This document shows, piece after piece, positions 21,627-34,187 of a DNA stretch of 64,000 bases. The notes beneath the pieces were generated by a model that worked only from the letters and a program-made list of their open reading frames with translations, had not been told where the DNA came from and did not search any database. Source of the DNA: Heligmosomoides polygyrus polygyrus (Eukaryota > Nematoda > Chromadorea > Rhabditida > Heligmosomidae); contig OX377202.1 of NCBI GenBank assembly GCA_947396885.1, positions 75,364,643-75,428,642 on the forward strand, in the 5' to 3' direction. A program made the position numbers and the translations under genes. Position 1 is the stretch's first letter, and the number at the start of each line of letters is the position of its first letter.

Positions 21627-24600
21627 CTAGCTGCTGAGAGCGTGGATGAGTTGAAGAAGGGATGCGCGGAAGATGAGACCGTCCTCCCTGGAGGCGACAA
21701 TGAACTCCAACAACTCGTCACAGAAGCGTTTGACGCTAAGAACGAAGTCATTAATACTCCAGCATAGACCTTGCTAGAAATGCCAAGAATAACAGTAATA
21801 ATTAAATCCAGGCTCGATACAGGCATCTCGACACGACGTAAACATTTCTTTGTTCCTTCATGGGATTTATCAACTGCGGAACGGTTTGACATCCAACCCA
21901 CCTAATCTACAGTACGACATCAAGAGGTTCAATGTCACTACAGCTTTACTCCTCTTCATGGAAATCCGTCCACAAGGAAATCTTCCAGTGAAGGTGTCTT
22001 AGCAGCTACGGTACTTATTGTGATAGCTTATCGCACCACTTACCAGAAATGAGTCATTTCGCACGTGCCATAGTATGTGCTTGACCACCGCGATGTCCAC
22101 GTTTGAGAGAGGAATAGCCTTGTCGGCAGGCAACACGACTACCTACAAAGCTAAGAACTTAGAGGTTAAAAGAAAACCCGGTAAAATGAGTCAGTCATAC
22201 CGGATCCACTCCGCAACATTCGGATCGTTGGCAGCGAATAATGAAATCATTCCCATTGTTCGTTTCTTCTGAGTGTGAGTGTGATTCTGCTTCGATAGGC
22301 GCGGTGAATATCTAACAACGAGGAGATTCTAGGGTGAGAATGAGAAATAGAAACACCAACACAAACCTTGGATTCAGGAAAGTATCGCGACAAATGCTTG
22401 TCATAGATAATACGTGTCTTCTTCATATGTCTTGCTGAAATAACTGCTTTCACAAAAGCTCAGGAGTGGTCACAATGCGATTACCTCTCAGATGGTCCAA
22501 AAATTCTGTGGGTTTATATACATTCATTTCCGTTGTGCAATAAGGACACATCTGTGGCCTGTCAGCAGCTCTATGAATATAGAGAGAGCACAGCATACGA
22601 CCCTCCAGAGCAGCGTGTAATGCGCAGTGGTTCTGGAATGCCGAGCGGTTAGCAGTGCAAATGAACCTTTTTATACTGCAGTTAGGAGAAAAAATTGACA
22701 TACTTTGATCTCCGTCGTGTCCTCTGCAGAAATGCAAACATTTGCACATATAGTACAATGGACAAACTTTCCACTGGACTCTGCCGCTGCAGTCTGCTTC
22801 TCCTGAATAGAAGCAACGATAAAAAAGTTCCTGAAGCATGTTAAGGCTGCTATATATTTACATTAATAGGTATATAAGAGCAGCTGCTATATTTCAATAG
22901 GTACATAGGAACAATTTCATTGTACAGCCTCAGGACACCGTGCGTTGTTTGCCCTAACGACAAGAACAGGACTGACGTGAGGGCACTCCATATAGGGCAG
23001 TGGTGTTCGAAGCGCTTTGTATCGGAGCCAGAACACTCAGGTCAGGCATCAGGTCAACCGGCAGACAACATTAACACCTAACACGTACCACAACGTGGAG
23101 TGCCTAACAGTAACACTTGAACTGACATCCTTCCTAGAGCTGTATCTGTTGGATTCGATGTGGATGACTGGATCAGCAGGGTACGTAGTTGTTATGTCCA
23201 GTTCTCCATGGAGTGTCATAGGATGCTGCTTTTATGAGTTCATAGTTCATCTGGACATGGACAATTGCACAATCGAATGCAGTCGACAGGTGACGCGTCG
23301 GCCCACAAACAGCCTGCATCAATTCATGTGGTTAGCGACGCTTCAGAGTTCTCAAGTAACCGTTAGCCCCCGGCGGGATGCGACGCAACGTATAGTGGCC
23401 ATATTGATTGTGCGACGCGATCGATCAATTTGGCCTCATTGCGCGGCCATCGCATCGCACCGCGACGAAGTATAAACGGGCCTTAAGGAGGATGTCCGAG
23501 GATGTGCCGCGCACCTGCAAAGCCCAGTGACTGTGAAAAGTATAAGAGGGTCCTTGCTGGAGACGGTGTGGAGGGGAGGAGTGTTGAGCTCAGCCCAAAG
23601 CAAGCGAAAGCTATGTAGTGTAGAATGACGGTCTAGTTAAGCGTTCGGAACCACACGACAAAAGATCGTTGTCGCCCCTGACAGACGACAGTTGTGCGAA
23701 ACTCCTCTTCAAGGTCTTCGGAAAGCCAAGCCCAGAAGAAGCCCGAAGCAGTGATGGCTAGATAAGATTCGTTTCGAAAGCTATTACGAACCCAACGCAG
23801 AAACCGAGATGGTTTTAAGGCTTCTCGAATAGCAATGACATGCGAATTTTCCACATAGATGAAGTCTGTTGTTTTGCATAGCTTCATTGCGGAATGTAAG
23901 TAACAAGCACGAGAATCACAGTATAAACAGTGAATACGACGTAAAATGAGGCAGACTACCTGAGAGCACCGACCCGGAACTTCGGGAGCAGTTTGCGCAC
24001 CCTTTGATGAAGATGAAAGCACACCGGGAGCCTAGAAAAGGCAAGTGTTCCACAAAAAAACATTAGCAGCCACAGATAATTGAACGACAAGCTTTGGAAA
24101 TCTTACAGGCTGCGCGGCGTCGGTCGATGCCGTGTTGGAGCTATCCTGATGAGGGTCATCCAAAACCGCAGCATTGGAGCCGTTCACTGCCACAGATGTA
24201 CTGCTGTCCGCATCCGACTCTACAACTAAGTTTTGTGCCCGAATCGACATGTTTACGAGGAACACTAGTTTAGCAACTGCTGTGATCGTTCTCCCAACCG
24301 TGGACCCTAACCTCTGATCTATTCGTATTCGTATTTCACCCACTGTGAAATAACACTTCATTTACCTGACAGTGTTCAACTTCTGTGTACAGGCCCAAGT
24401 AGTGCGCTTATTTTGCAGAATGACATTTTGATAAAGCGATATTGTTAATCAACAACAAAAGACCATCGTAAGAAAGATACGCATGTCGCCTCCTTAGCTA
24501 ACCTGCCCAGCCTTTACTTTGGTAGAGAAAGAGTGGAAACACCTGGCACTAAACACTATGGCAACAGATACAGAAACTCATATGTTAATCATTGTAGCAA

Positions 24601-27600
24601 TTGCTGTCGAAGAGCACACACCTTGAACAGCAGCTGGAGAAGATTGGCTTGCAACTACCACCGGCTGCTGCTTCTCTAATCTGAAAATGATCCACATTCA
24701 TAACTGTTATGCGCAGACACAGTTGTTCAATAAATAGAGGCTTCTCTTGTAAACTCAAGAAACCGCGGATAGGGCAGTAATTAAGGGAAAGAAGAAAGGC
24801 AGACCCATTCTAGTCGGAGGGGAGCACAACCGGAAAAGCAAAACAAAGAGAGTCGTTGTAATCTTGGAACTGCAAAGAAAGATACACGTGAGCGATTCAA
24901 TGCATTTTGTTTGTAAAATACTTCATTTTCAATTTTGCCGCCATTTTCAATGTGACAGAGTGAAGTGAGTCCTTCTAGGACTAGGACATATCCAACAAGA
25001 AAGACTAGACATACTCAAATGTGGACGGAGTCGAACACAACGTCAGGCTGTGCCAGCTATCCGTGTTGTCCTGTTCACACTAAAGCAGCAAGTGAGTCAA
25101 TGGCCGACAACGAGACACATCCAGCGGCGTAGGAGTCCGCTAACACGAACCTTTTTCGACTCCAAGAAAGCCCTCCTGCGGATCTGAGCAATGCGAATCC
25201 AACGTGACTCGCTTGCGAGTTCCACTCGGTACATCGGGTCATTGCTCCACCGGTTAACGTACGCCCAGACCTGAAACACTCAGTAACATTAAGGTAAAAG
25301 AGCTTCAGTCCACATAGCGCCACCGCAATCTACTCACAATTCCAAGCGAACGCTCAACACTTGCACCATCCATCACTGGAATCGACTTGTGCTTCCTTGT
25401 ACGGAGCCTGGTCTCATCCACGAACGGGTGCATTTCGAACAGTTTTATCGTATCCCCAAGAGTCATACCTGCAGCAAGAAACAGAGATGAAGGGAAACGA
25501 ATTCTCTTCGTAGACAAGTTTCGAGGAATCTGAAACGGCTTACTCTTGCCAGTCATACACTCGTCAAGCAAATTCTCCCAGAGCTTCCACCAGTGCTCGT
25601 TCAAGTCCGTACTGTCGGCAAACAGATTCTCGTCACCTGCATTGGATCAACTTAGAGAAGGAAACCTATAATTAACATAGAGCACCAGAGTAGTATCAAA
25701 ATCGAAGTACCACCACCTCAACTAATACGTTCGATGAGAATAGCACCTGCCTTATGGTATGTTTTGAACTGCAAAGCATAAAAAGGAAGAAAGCAATAAC
25801 TACAGCTGAACGACTTCACTTTTCGCGTCGATAAAAACCACGTAAATAGGGACATTTACCTTAGAAAGAAACCGTCAGCTCACATATCTATGGCGCTCCA
25901 TAACAAGACAGGTTTCTAGCTGGTGAGGACCTTTCCTCACGAGGCACATGTACTGACACCTGCATAACCTGCACCATCTATAGTCACATGGGCTGCGGAT
26001 TTGCTTCAGCGAATGTCCGGAATAAACGAGTGTCTCCACTTTTCCATTCCCCTGTCGTGTAGCATACTGAGACGTCACACGAAAAGGAAGCGGAAAGCGA
26101 AGTGCGCCATCCGACGAGGTGTCCGGCGTACGCATTGGTGGCAATCCTGATGTTGATCTGATATCCCGCGGAATCCACTAGGTTACGGCTCTCGTTAGCG
26201 GATGCAGTGGAGTGCCTTACGTGACTGGCTAAGCTAACTTCCCAAAACAGGCTAGGCGACAGTAATAAGCATCGTATTTCGACGAAGCTCAAAGGTAAAG
26301 AAGCCTTATTTCACTTCCTTGAATCGTATATCGTCTGACACCGATCATGTTTTCGCCCTAGTCACGTAGAAGTTAAGTCTGTTGGGTATGAACGGGTAAA
26401 GCAATGGACTTGGTTTGGGAGAAAGAGCAGCGTTCTTCGCTTTCTCGACACTCCTTCAATGTCCTTCCATGTTGTCCAAGTTCTCCTTCTATTCGGCAGC
26501 GGCACTAGACTACTGATCTTGTTGATTTCACGAACTACGATTAAATACAAGGGAACGGAGCACTAGAACATGACCGTTTCGCTGAGCGGAAACCGCAGCA
26601 AACTTTTACGCTTTCCTCAATAATAATATTAATCGGAATATTCAGCTAAAACCATTGGTTCCAGCTGTAGGAAAACGTATAGTAGCTTCTGCAGCTGTCC
26701 TATCCAGGCATTAGTTCATTCATCCAGGTTCCTATACCAACTACTTCCGAGCGCAGAACTACTGGGAAACTGGTCGAAAAGAAGCGGCCATTTTTGTTGC
26801 ACTCGAAATTAGAAAGCACTATTTTTTACTCGAAACACAAACGCCTATCACCAACCTTCGTCATTCTCAAGAGTGAAGTAGGCACACCAGAGTGTCCAAC
26901 GTGTAGCCCTAAACTCGACTCGTACAGCTAACACCGATTCAATGGCTGTCTCCACAATCTGAAGGATCGCTATGCATTTTCTAACCAACGACAATATGGC
27001 CCAAAAATGCTTCAAAAATCGCAAAGGGAAATCCAACCAGCATGAGGTAGGCCACTATGGTTGCAGCCAGATCTGTGAATTTCTTCTTTTCAAACACGTG
27101 GTCGTGGACTATGTGGTAAACATAGCCCATTGGAGAACCAATCTAAAGGATTGACAGTAATTATCCGGCGCTTCCTTCAGAACGTAATCAACACCATACC
27201 GCCATTCCGCAGTCGCAAGCCACCAAGGGTGAAGCTCCTGCTGTCTTTAGGAGCCGAGCTTCGTCGTGGCGTATGTGAGCAGCGACGTGGCGCACAATTG
27301 CCATGTGATCGGATGTTGTTAGGAGGAAATGACCGCATTCCGGACGTGCGCATTGAATGTGCTACAAAGTAGGTAGATTATGTCACCTCTAAGTTTGTTG
27401 AAAAGCAACAAAAAAACTGCCGGATATGCTACTCGCTTAGGAAAATGGAATTTCTTATAAGAACCCATCAAAAATGGATGGGCTTCTCAACTAAATTCGA
27501 ATAAAACCAGCTGCGAAAACGCCAACCCCTTCCTGGATGTGCAAACTTCCAGAGCAGAAATTCCACCGTGGCCAAAGGACACCACCCACCTCATCTGATT

Positions 27601-27815
27601 CCAGGCTCGCAATGCCAAGGAGATCCACTGGCTCTTGACTGCTGCCGTCTGCATCGCTGCTGAAGCTGAAAAGCGCCCTTAATAAGGACAGATCGAACCG
27701 GAGCAACAGGAATACAGAAACCGTCGCCTACATACCACTCCGTCGAAACAGTACTATTCGAACGCGATCTGGTAACACGTGAATGGCGAGTTGACCTCCT
27801 CGGTGGCCGAGGCAT
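21627..27815 (-). CDS. Two-module zinc-finger protein, family unrecognised
   Basis: Start ATG 27815-27813, then exons 27815-27736, 27665-27590, 27361-27200, 27142-27038, 26958-26856, 25768-25747, 25636-25544, 25468-25338, 25270-25151, 24680-24622, 24264-24107, 24031-23960, 22802-22704, 22632-22485, 22434-22367, 22328-22218, 22142-22044, 21981-21950, 21735-21627 (stop TAG). Module 1: basic N-terminus, finger CARPECG...RHVAAH, then CDCGMA...YHIVHDH, then a helical region with LFEMHPFVDETRLRTRK and VMDGASVERSLGIV. A Ser/Asp linker follows. Module 2: finger CTICANVC...HCALH, finger CPYCTTEM...FLDHLRARH, then NVDIAVVKHILWHVRND and a C-terminus RASLLQLIHALSS. The last seven exons are fully phased (222 codons with stop). 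Two links (26856 to 25768 and 25151 to 24680) still lack an exon. An alternative end exon 23881-23633 exists, so this could be two genes. Confidence 0.65.
23366..23482. mobile_element. Degenerate MITE in an intron
   Basis: Flanked by TTA (23363-23365, 23483-23485). Its right end GCGACGAAGTATAAACGGGCC matches the MITE family at 20.5, 33.8 and 47.7 kb. It lies in the large intron between the linker and second-module exons of the zinc-finger gene. Confidence 0.5.
26085..26550 (-). pseudogene. RTE retrotransposon relic inside the zinc-finger gene
   Basis: The minus strand shows decayed matches to the RTE tail of the 5.2 kb element. Around 26550-26380, VVREINKISSLVPLPNRRR matches YLGREVNM...RRKRA. 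At 26190-26140, ACGAGAGCCGTAACCTAGTG and GGATTCCGCGGGATATCAG match the RTE segment encoding TRAVTDWIPRD. It falls between two exons, in the part of the gene where one exon link is unresolved. Confidence 0.7.
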
Positions 27816-28067
27816 CTCTGAACAGGTGCTATTAAGATCTCTTCCAGTGCAATTAAGGATAGAATTGGGCGCTCATCTTAAATGCTTAAATAGCGAAGCG
27901 TATGAGCGCGGTCTCCGCACTGCGTATGTGCTATGACGGCAAAAAATTGGCAAAACATGAAAGTGAATCATAATGATTAGAATTAGAATTAAATGCAGGA
28001 TAGAACAGCGTCCTACGATTTTCCAGTCGGTACGTCGAGCCCTCGGTACGTCTGACTCTAATATTTT

Positions 28068-28277
28068 CTAACAACAAATGCTCCAAACTAGGTCTTTGCA
28101 GACCCTAACTAGTGTCACCTGAAGTCCTGACTTATCTACGCCTTTAAAAGCGCATTGAACCAACCCACTGTACAGGGTCAATCTTTCGCCGTGCAAGCTA
28201 TTAACTAGAAGGCAATTGCATACTTGTATTACAAACACCAAGGTCATAAACAGAAGTAAAACTTGAGAGCCGCGCAT
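28068..28277 (-). CDS. Candidate small secreted protein or first exon
   Basis: A 69-codon frame starts with a signal-peptide-like stretch (MRGSQVLLLFMTLVFVIQV, then CNC). A possible donor (CTTCAG|GTGACA) lies after about codon 53. No partner exon was found and composition alone can mimic a signal peptide. It lies between two zinc-finger genes on the same strand. Confidence 0.3.
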   Translation of the reverse strand: MRGSQVLLLFMTLVFVIQVCNCLLVNSLHGERLTLYSGLVQCAFKGVDKSGLQVTLVRVCKDLVWSICC

Positions 28278-28943
28278 ACAAGTGGTACTCCTTAATGTTG
28301 CAATAGACGAGTAGTTTGTTCAGTATAGCCAAGAGTGGTACAACTCTTTATTGCGGCTTACAGTTTCGGCGTTGTCGCTTTCTTCAGAGCCTGGAAAAGT
28401 CGAAGTCATCTGAGAAACTACCCTCCCAAATGCCATTTCATTCTGCAGGAGCCCATCCAAAGGCTAAGAGACTACGAAAAACGATGCTGTAAGAAGTCGA
28501 AAACATGGCTAACCTTAGACGGCTACCCTCAAAATAGTATTCAGTAGAGGTAGAGGTATTCCTTAGTCGCAGCACTACGGCTGGATGAAATTTAGTGAAA
28601 GAACAATGAAACTGTCATAGCTTTTCGCTTAAGCGGACATTTGCTTGGGATATCGCGTAGTTTACTGAACTGTTATGCTGACCTTTCAAAAAAAGCAAAA
28701 GATTACCAAAGTGCATTACGTATAAAACATTCGTAGCATTTCCGTTTGAGGTTGGGCCAATGGTTTTCGAGAGAAGTCACACGAGATGTGGGATTGGTGA
28801 GGCAAAATATCCTAACGCCTTCATTCACAAAGATTCCGCTCAAATAGTTTCAATATTAGTTTTGAATGACTGTAGAGCAAGAATGATAAGAAAGGACGAA
28901 ATGGCAAGAAGGCACGGAAGCTGTAAAGACGTGAAAGCATTAC

Positions 28944-31900
28944 CATTGACGACCCTCGGCTTGGAGCCCGCATACTTCTTGCGCCTTGTGCGATAGGAAT
29001 CGGGAGATCGGAATGGATTTCCATTGTTCCCGTGCAGTATTCGGTAAACCAGTGGAACGCATACGCCGAACAACTGAATCGAATTTTACTGACACGAAGC
29101 GACTTCAAATTTCAACAGTGGCGTTGTCGCATAACTTCGTTATTATCAAAGCAATTTGAGATTTAGACTATTGAGACGGGATAGGTTCTAATGAATCTAA
29201 TCATAGCTGAAGTTCAGAAGAAAACTGGTAGCTACAACTATTTGGCAGCCAACAAAAGAAGGAAAAAACCTACACACCTTTGCGAGAATTTCGCCGTACA
29301 CTTTCTCCATAATACGGGAGTTTATAGTCCCGCTTAGATCCGTCAAATGTTCTTTCTCGAAGTACTCCTCTAGACTGAAATCCATGCAGCTCAGCAACCG
29401 TTTATCCTAAACACAAGGAAGGATTACTCTATAAGCATAATTATTCAAAGGCGGCGTCAATCTACATCTGCTTGAAATGCGATGTGCACTCTGCAGCTAT
29501 GAGATACTGTAGAAGCGATAGGAACGCGCATTTCGACTACACATTGACTTGCTATGGTCAGTCGATGGGTAACTCAGTGTTTCATAGTTCCCAGACAAGT
29601 TCCCCGACTGCGCTACAAGGTCCCACTCCTCCTGAGGGCTATTCCAAAATGCAGTCGAGAAAAGAGAAGTTCGCGTGCACCGCGAACAGTGTTTCTTGGC
29701 TCTGATTCCGCCCAGTCCAACCAGATCTGCCATCCATCCAGAACAGGCGAATTTGGAGCAGACTTATCAGGGAAGAATCATACACTGAACATCCCATCGC
29801 TTTTCATGCGATATTCATTCTGCAGGGCAATTACGTGGTCAGGTTGACTCCACAATATGAGTAGAATGGGTGGTGTATCCGACGATATGGTTGAATGACG
29901 CCCTCTACCTTTATCCTTACTCTAACTGATTTTTAAGGAGAAAGTGTGCAAAGAGAACAGTCACGACGTGCTTTCCCAATCAAGAAAGAATAAGTGGTTT
30001 CTACAGAAAAATCTTTTAGCTTCGATGATCACAATACTTAATATATGATAGCCACAGTTGTTAATCGGTTGTAGAAGCTAGTTCCGACTTACCCCAAAAA
30101 AGCTGTCTGCCCTTGATGGAAGCTTACTTGACTCCTCTCGAATGTGAAGCCGTACATGCGAGGAAACCTCGTCTCGCATATGGCCAGGACTGTGGACGTC
30201 TGACGGCGACCAATCACACGCCAAACATGTGATTATACTGCAAGTGGAAAGGCAGAAAACTGTACACCCTTTAATGATCATTCTCCTGATCTGGCTTGAA
30301 AAATACCTAACGCCGTCCATATGGCGACGTCGCCGCGGTTCCTCAGAGCGCACTTCCTGAGTTCTTTTCTCATTAGACGGAGGTCCAGTGGAGTCCATCT
30401 GCGAATCGCCTTCATCGTTTGCATCGTTACCGTTACCATTTTCATTGGTTACTTCCTAGAACTCAGACTGTGCGAGGCCGTATCATGTGACAAGGTCAGC
30501 TGCAAACCTCTGCGCTGTTCACAGCCGATTTATCGACAGATGGACCAGATTGCGCTGCCGATTCTTCACCCATAGGTCCTACATCGCCGCTTTGTGAGCC
30601 CTGAAAGATCACATTTCTGGGGAGAATGGTGCTTGGCGAAGAACCTTGACACAGACTGTGTCTTCTCTAACTTCTCCATCAGGAGCTCCAGTGGCATCGT
30701 TGGGACAATGCTTCGTTTCCACACCACTACCACCAGGTGATGGCGATCTTGAATCACCATCTCCATCACTCTGAAATGCTCCTCAACCAGATAAAAGAGA
30801 AGAGACAAATTGACAAGAGATGAAAGCCTATGACACACACTTTTTTCTGGCACGTAACACCGCACTGTGCAAAATACCTCTACTTCAGAAAACCTCTAAC
30901 TACAAGGGTTGAGAGTACTATAATTTAGATTGTCAGAAGGAAACGAATGGGTAACTAGTAACCACTGATAGAACAAGGCTCAGTGGCTCACTACTTCATA
31001 AACGGCGTTCTCGATAAAGGCATCACAACGGTCTATAGCCTGGAATTTCGAGGAAGTGGGACCAATTGGGCAAATACTCGACCTTAGTCCTGCCTATACA
31101 ATAGTTATTTCCTTCCCCCTAGCAGAGGCATTTGAATGTTCTATGTCCCACACAATTCAAACTGAATTTTGCCTCTTAAAGCAAAGGATGCTCACCAATT
31201 TCGTTATTCTGCGTCGCCATGCTCATCTATGAAAGTGATAGTGGATTAATGTGACGACAGCTTCACACACAAACGTATTGTCTCAGAGCTATACAGTGAA
31301 AGATTGAGGTGGCTCGAAGGCTTGTACTAAGGACTGTGCCTCTTGAAACAGAGAAGGAACTGTAAGTAAATGCGCCTATCTCCTTTGAATTTATTTAAAT
31401 TCAACAACGTTTAGATTCACGCACCTGATTCTTTGCAGCTGATGAAATCTCTTCAAGCATGCAATCCTAACGGTGTTCTTTTTTTCTTTTTTGGAAAACT
31501 GCAAAAGGACATAAGGGGCCTTATTTTTGGTAGATACCTCCTCTGGCTGTGTGCTAAGGCTGACGCACAATTCCACTCCATGAAAATAAGAAGCGACTAT
31601 CCTAAGAAAAAATATGCATAATTCCTCAAGGCTTCAAAGTTGTCGAGGTCACAAATAATAAATCAGGTTCCGTAAAAAGCCGTGATAAACCCATGAGAAC
31701 CACTGTCTGGTAACCTCAAAAGTCCGCTAAATTACAACGAAAAAAGTACAAAAGGTTCAATTAGATCGCAAAGATATGGAACAGAAGGAAACTAGAACCG
31801 CGAGTAGAAATAAATGTGTCACTTACTAGTGTGATGGTGGTCCGGTCGTCCTCGTCGTCATCGTCATTTCGAGTGCCACCAGTTTCATCGGACGCCCTTA

Positions 31901-34187
31901 ATAAAAGTGGAATTGAGAGAGGTTTGCAAGGCAGCGTAAGGCGCTCCTCAGGAATAGTGCACTTTCATGAATACGGCGATACAAATCAGCATCGACAGCT
32001 GAGCACGAATTCTGCGGCATATTGCACCTGAGTGGTTTCGCAGGCAAGAATTGTATAGGCGAAGACAGAGATGTATTTACTCCAAACTATAGAGAAAAGA
32101 ACAACAACCAGGCTGCGGACAACTTTCGACACAGTGGTGTAGTTATATAATTTCCTTGATCCTACACCTATTAAGAAGGGAAAAACTCATAAAAAGTCAG
32201 GACGATTCCTACTACGTGGCTAATAGATAACACTACTAACAAGACATTGACTCCACCAACCTCTTTACTTGCAAGGAGCTTTTCGGAGGCTGTTTCTGCT
32301 GGAAAGTAGTAAGGAGATAGCGAGGGTCCGAAAAGTCGCAGACCATGTCGTCGGACAGGATGTCGCTGTGGTCCCGTTCCAGATGCTCCACCTATAGAAC
32401 GTAAAGTCTGAAAGAAAAGGGACAGGGAAAAGCGAACAAAAGAACGCTTACGAGGTCCAGATCGTTGAACATGCAGCCGAATATGCATGCCACATCGCTG
32501 GTCTTCTGTGGCATATCGCAGATCGGACAGATTAGGACCGGAGCAGGCTCAAGTAGAGCTTCGAATGCGATCCGGTGAGCAGCTGCATGGCAACGTCCTT
32601 TGTCGGAGCCACGCAGTGCAGCACCGGTGATCTAAAGCATCAGATTAAAAGGAAACAATTCAGCGAACCCTGGGGAATGAGACTTTGCAGGACCGGAACC
32701 ATGGTCGATCGATTCAATGAGCAGACCACGGCAGGCATCTGCTCCAACTCAAATTACCTATTAAAGATTGAGGGAAACACCTGGTTATGCCCAGAAAATC
32801 AAAGAGTGCAGATAGTCAGTTCACTTGGAACAGCATGAGAGCTTTTTAATAGCGACTCTCGATCCAGAGAGTAGTGTGCACTTCCTTTATGGTTGAGCCA
32901 CGCATTTCACTTTTATGGGATATCGAAGACACACTTCGAATGCGTATTTTGGCGAGATTGGTAGATGCAAACCTATAGGTCATATAATACTCTAAGGTCA
33001 CGATCATGCACGTCACTCACCGCTCATAGGCCCCAGAGAAATGGCTCTGGTCGAAGTCTGTCCCCCTGCTGACAGCTCTCAAGAGTAGGTAGGCACCAAG
33101 CATTCGAGGTTTTGAGAGGCAGAAGACACTTTTTTACACGCAAACCTCAGAGAAAGGCTAAATTTTGTTCAAACGTAGCACATCTAACTTCGCTAAAATG
33201 TCCCCAATACGCGCCGAAATATAGCGAAAAGATAAAGAACTTAAACAAAAATATACAGTCTTCTATTACAAAGTCTTAAAAGATACTTTCGTTAGCTGAA
33301 CCTGCTTTAGAGGAAAATAGTTTGAGCAGAAACGCCGATACTATTCAAATTAAAACCCAAGAAACACAGTTGTTCTACATGAATCTGGGTTCTGCTCGAA
33401 GAGCGCAGAACCCAGATCCACATTCCCTGAGAGACGACAGTTCGCGTGTGTAATGCTAGGCATATAAGGATTTCGCGCTCCATCGCCAACGCGTGCCTAA
33501 ATGATACGGTAACCATTCGTCAGGATCGTGCTAGTTAAAGCATAGGGACGGCGTTAGTCCGCTTGGGATGCGTCGTGCCTCCTACTTCTATACTAGTCCA
33601 TATTAGCGGAAAAATATAAATAACCTCCATGTCCAACATAGTTCAAAAAGGAAAAGAGGTAGAACTCTGCACTGATCTGCGGAAGTTGATGGATTGCGCC
33701 GCGCATTCTAATCCCGCGTGGTATCACACGGGGCACATGAAAACCGAAGGTCTCAGTGTGTTTCTAACCCGGACAATAAATTTGCAGGGGCAAATAATGG
33801 TCAAATCAATGCCCACCACTGTGCGAGAAGTGCATTAGACCTATGTGTGATATGTGCACTTCGACGACGCTGTTGTCGGCGACAGTGTTGCGCGAGCTGC
33901 TACCCACTGTGTGGCTCCCGCTCAACACTGTCGCTGAAGTATAACATAGGCCTTAGCAATCGACCCGTACGCACAAGTGCGACGCATCCTTACTATCAAT
34001 GTGTGCACCCTGGGAGATGTGAGGCTGAAGGTGGTGTGAACTTCAAACTACGGACATACCTCGAACATATCACAGTACTTGCACTCGTATACAGCTTGTG
34101 GGTGTATGTAGATGCCTTCGTGCCTACTCGCAATCTGATCGTAGAGATCACCAACCGCAAGTTCCACCATACCATTAAACAACACTT
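28944..34187 (-). CDS. Second zinc-finger module protein, partial model
   Basis: Exons: 34187-34060, 32631-32452, 32391-32261, 32027-31983, 31896-31827, 31039-30995, 30770-30645, 30600-30508, 30455-30307, 30237-30093, 29406-29278, 29073-28944. All adjacent phases agree except that one stretch (30092-29407) lacks a recognised exon. First module: finger CKYCDMFE...CHAAAH, then CPICDMPQ...LVEHLERDH. An acidic linker follows (NDDDDEDDRTT, SDGDGDSRSPSPGG, NENGNGNDANDEG, RSEEPRRRR). Second module: CLACDWSP...HVRLHIREE, then helical MEKVYGEILAKLFGVCVPL and NPFRSPDSYRTRRKK, resembling the 25.5 kb exons of the neighbour. The start and end are not found. The first intron (32632-34059) holds a MITE. A small exon with ATG at 31226-31196 does not fit the phase and was left out. 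Confidence 0.6.
33383..33417. repeat. Perfect 13-bp hairpin
   Basis: ATCTGGGTTCTGC (33383-33395) pairs with GCAGAACCCAGAT (33405-33417) around a 9-nt loop. It lies in a large intron. No function is apparent. Confidence 0.7.
33838..33952. mobile_element. 115-bp MITE with TTA duplication
   Basis: TTA at 33835-33837 and 33953-33955 flanks a palindromic element. Its right end GAAGTATAACATAGGCC and its GACGACGCTGTTGTCGGCGA core match the MITEs at 20.5 and 47.7 kb. It sits in the first detected intron of the zinc-finger gene. Confidence 0.7.

Noticed and set aside
22450..22839. Single 129-codon minus frame as one exon
   Set aside because: Its first part is a wrong frame. Splitting at GTATGT and TTCCAG gives two phased exons with proper finger motifs (CTICANVC, CPYCTTEM).
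31196..31226. Small exon MSMATQNNEI as start of the second module
   Set aside because: It ends in phase 1 while the next supported exons start in phase 0; the upstream and downstream exons join without it.
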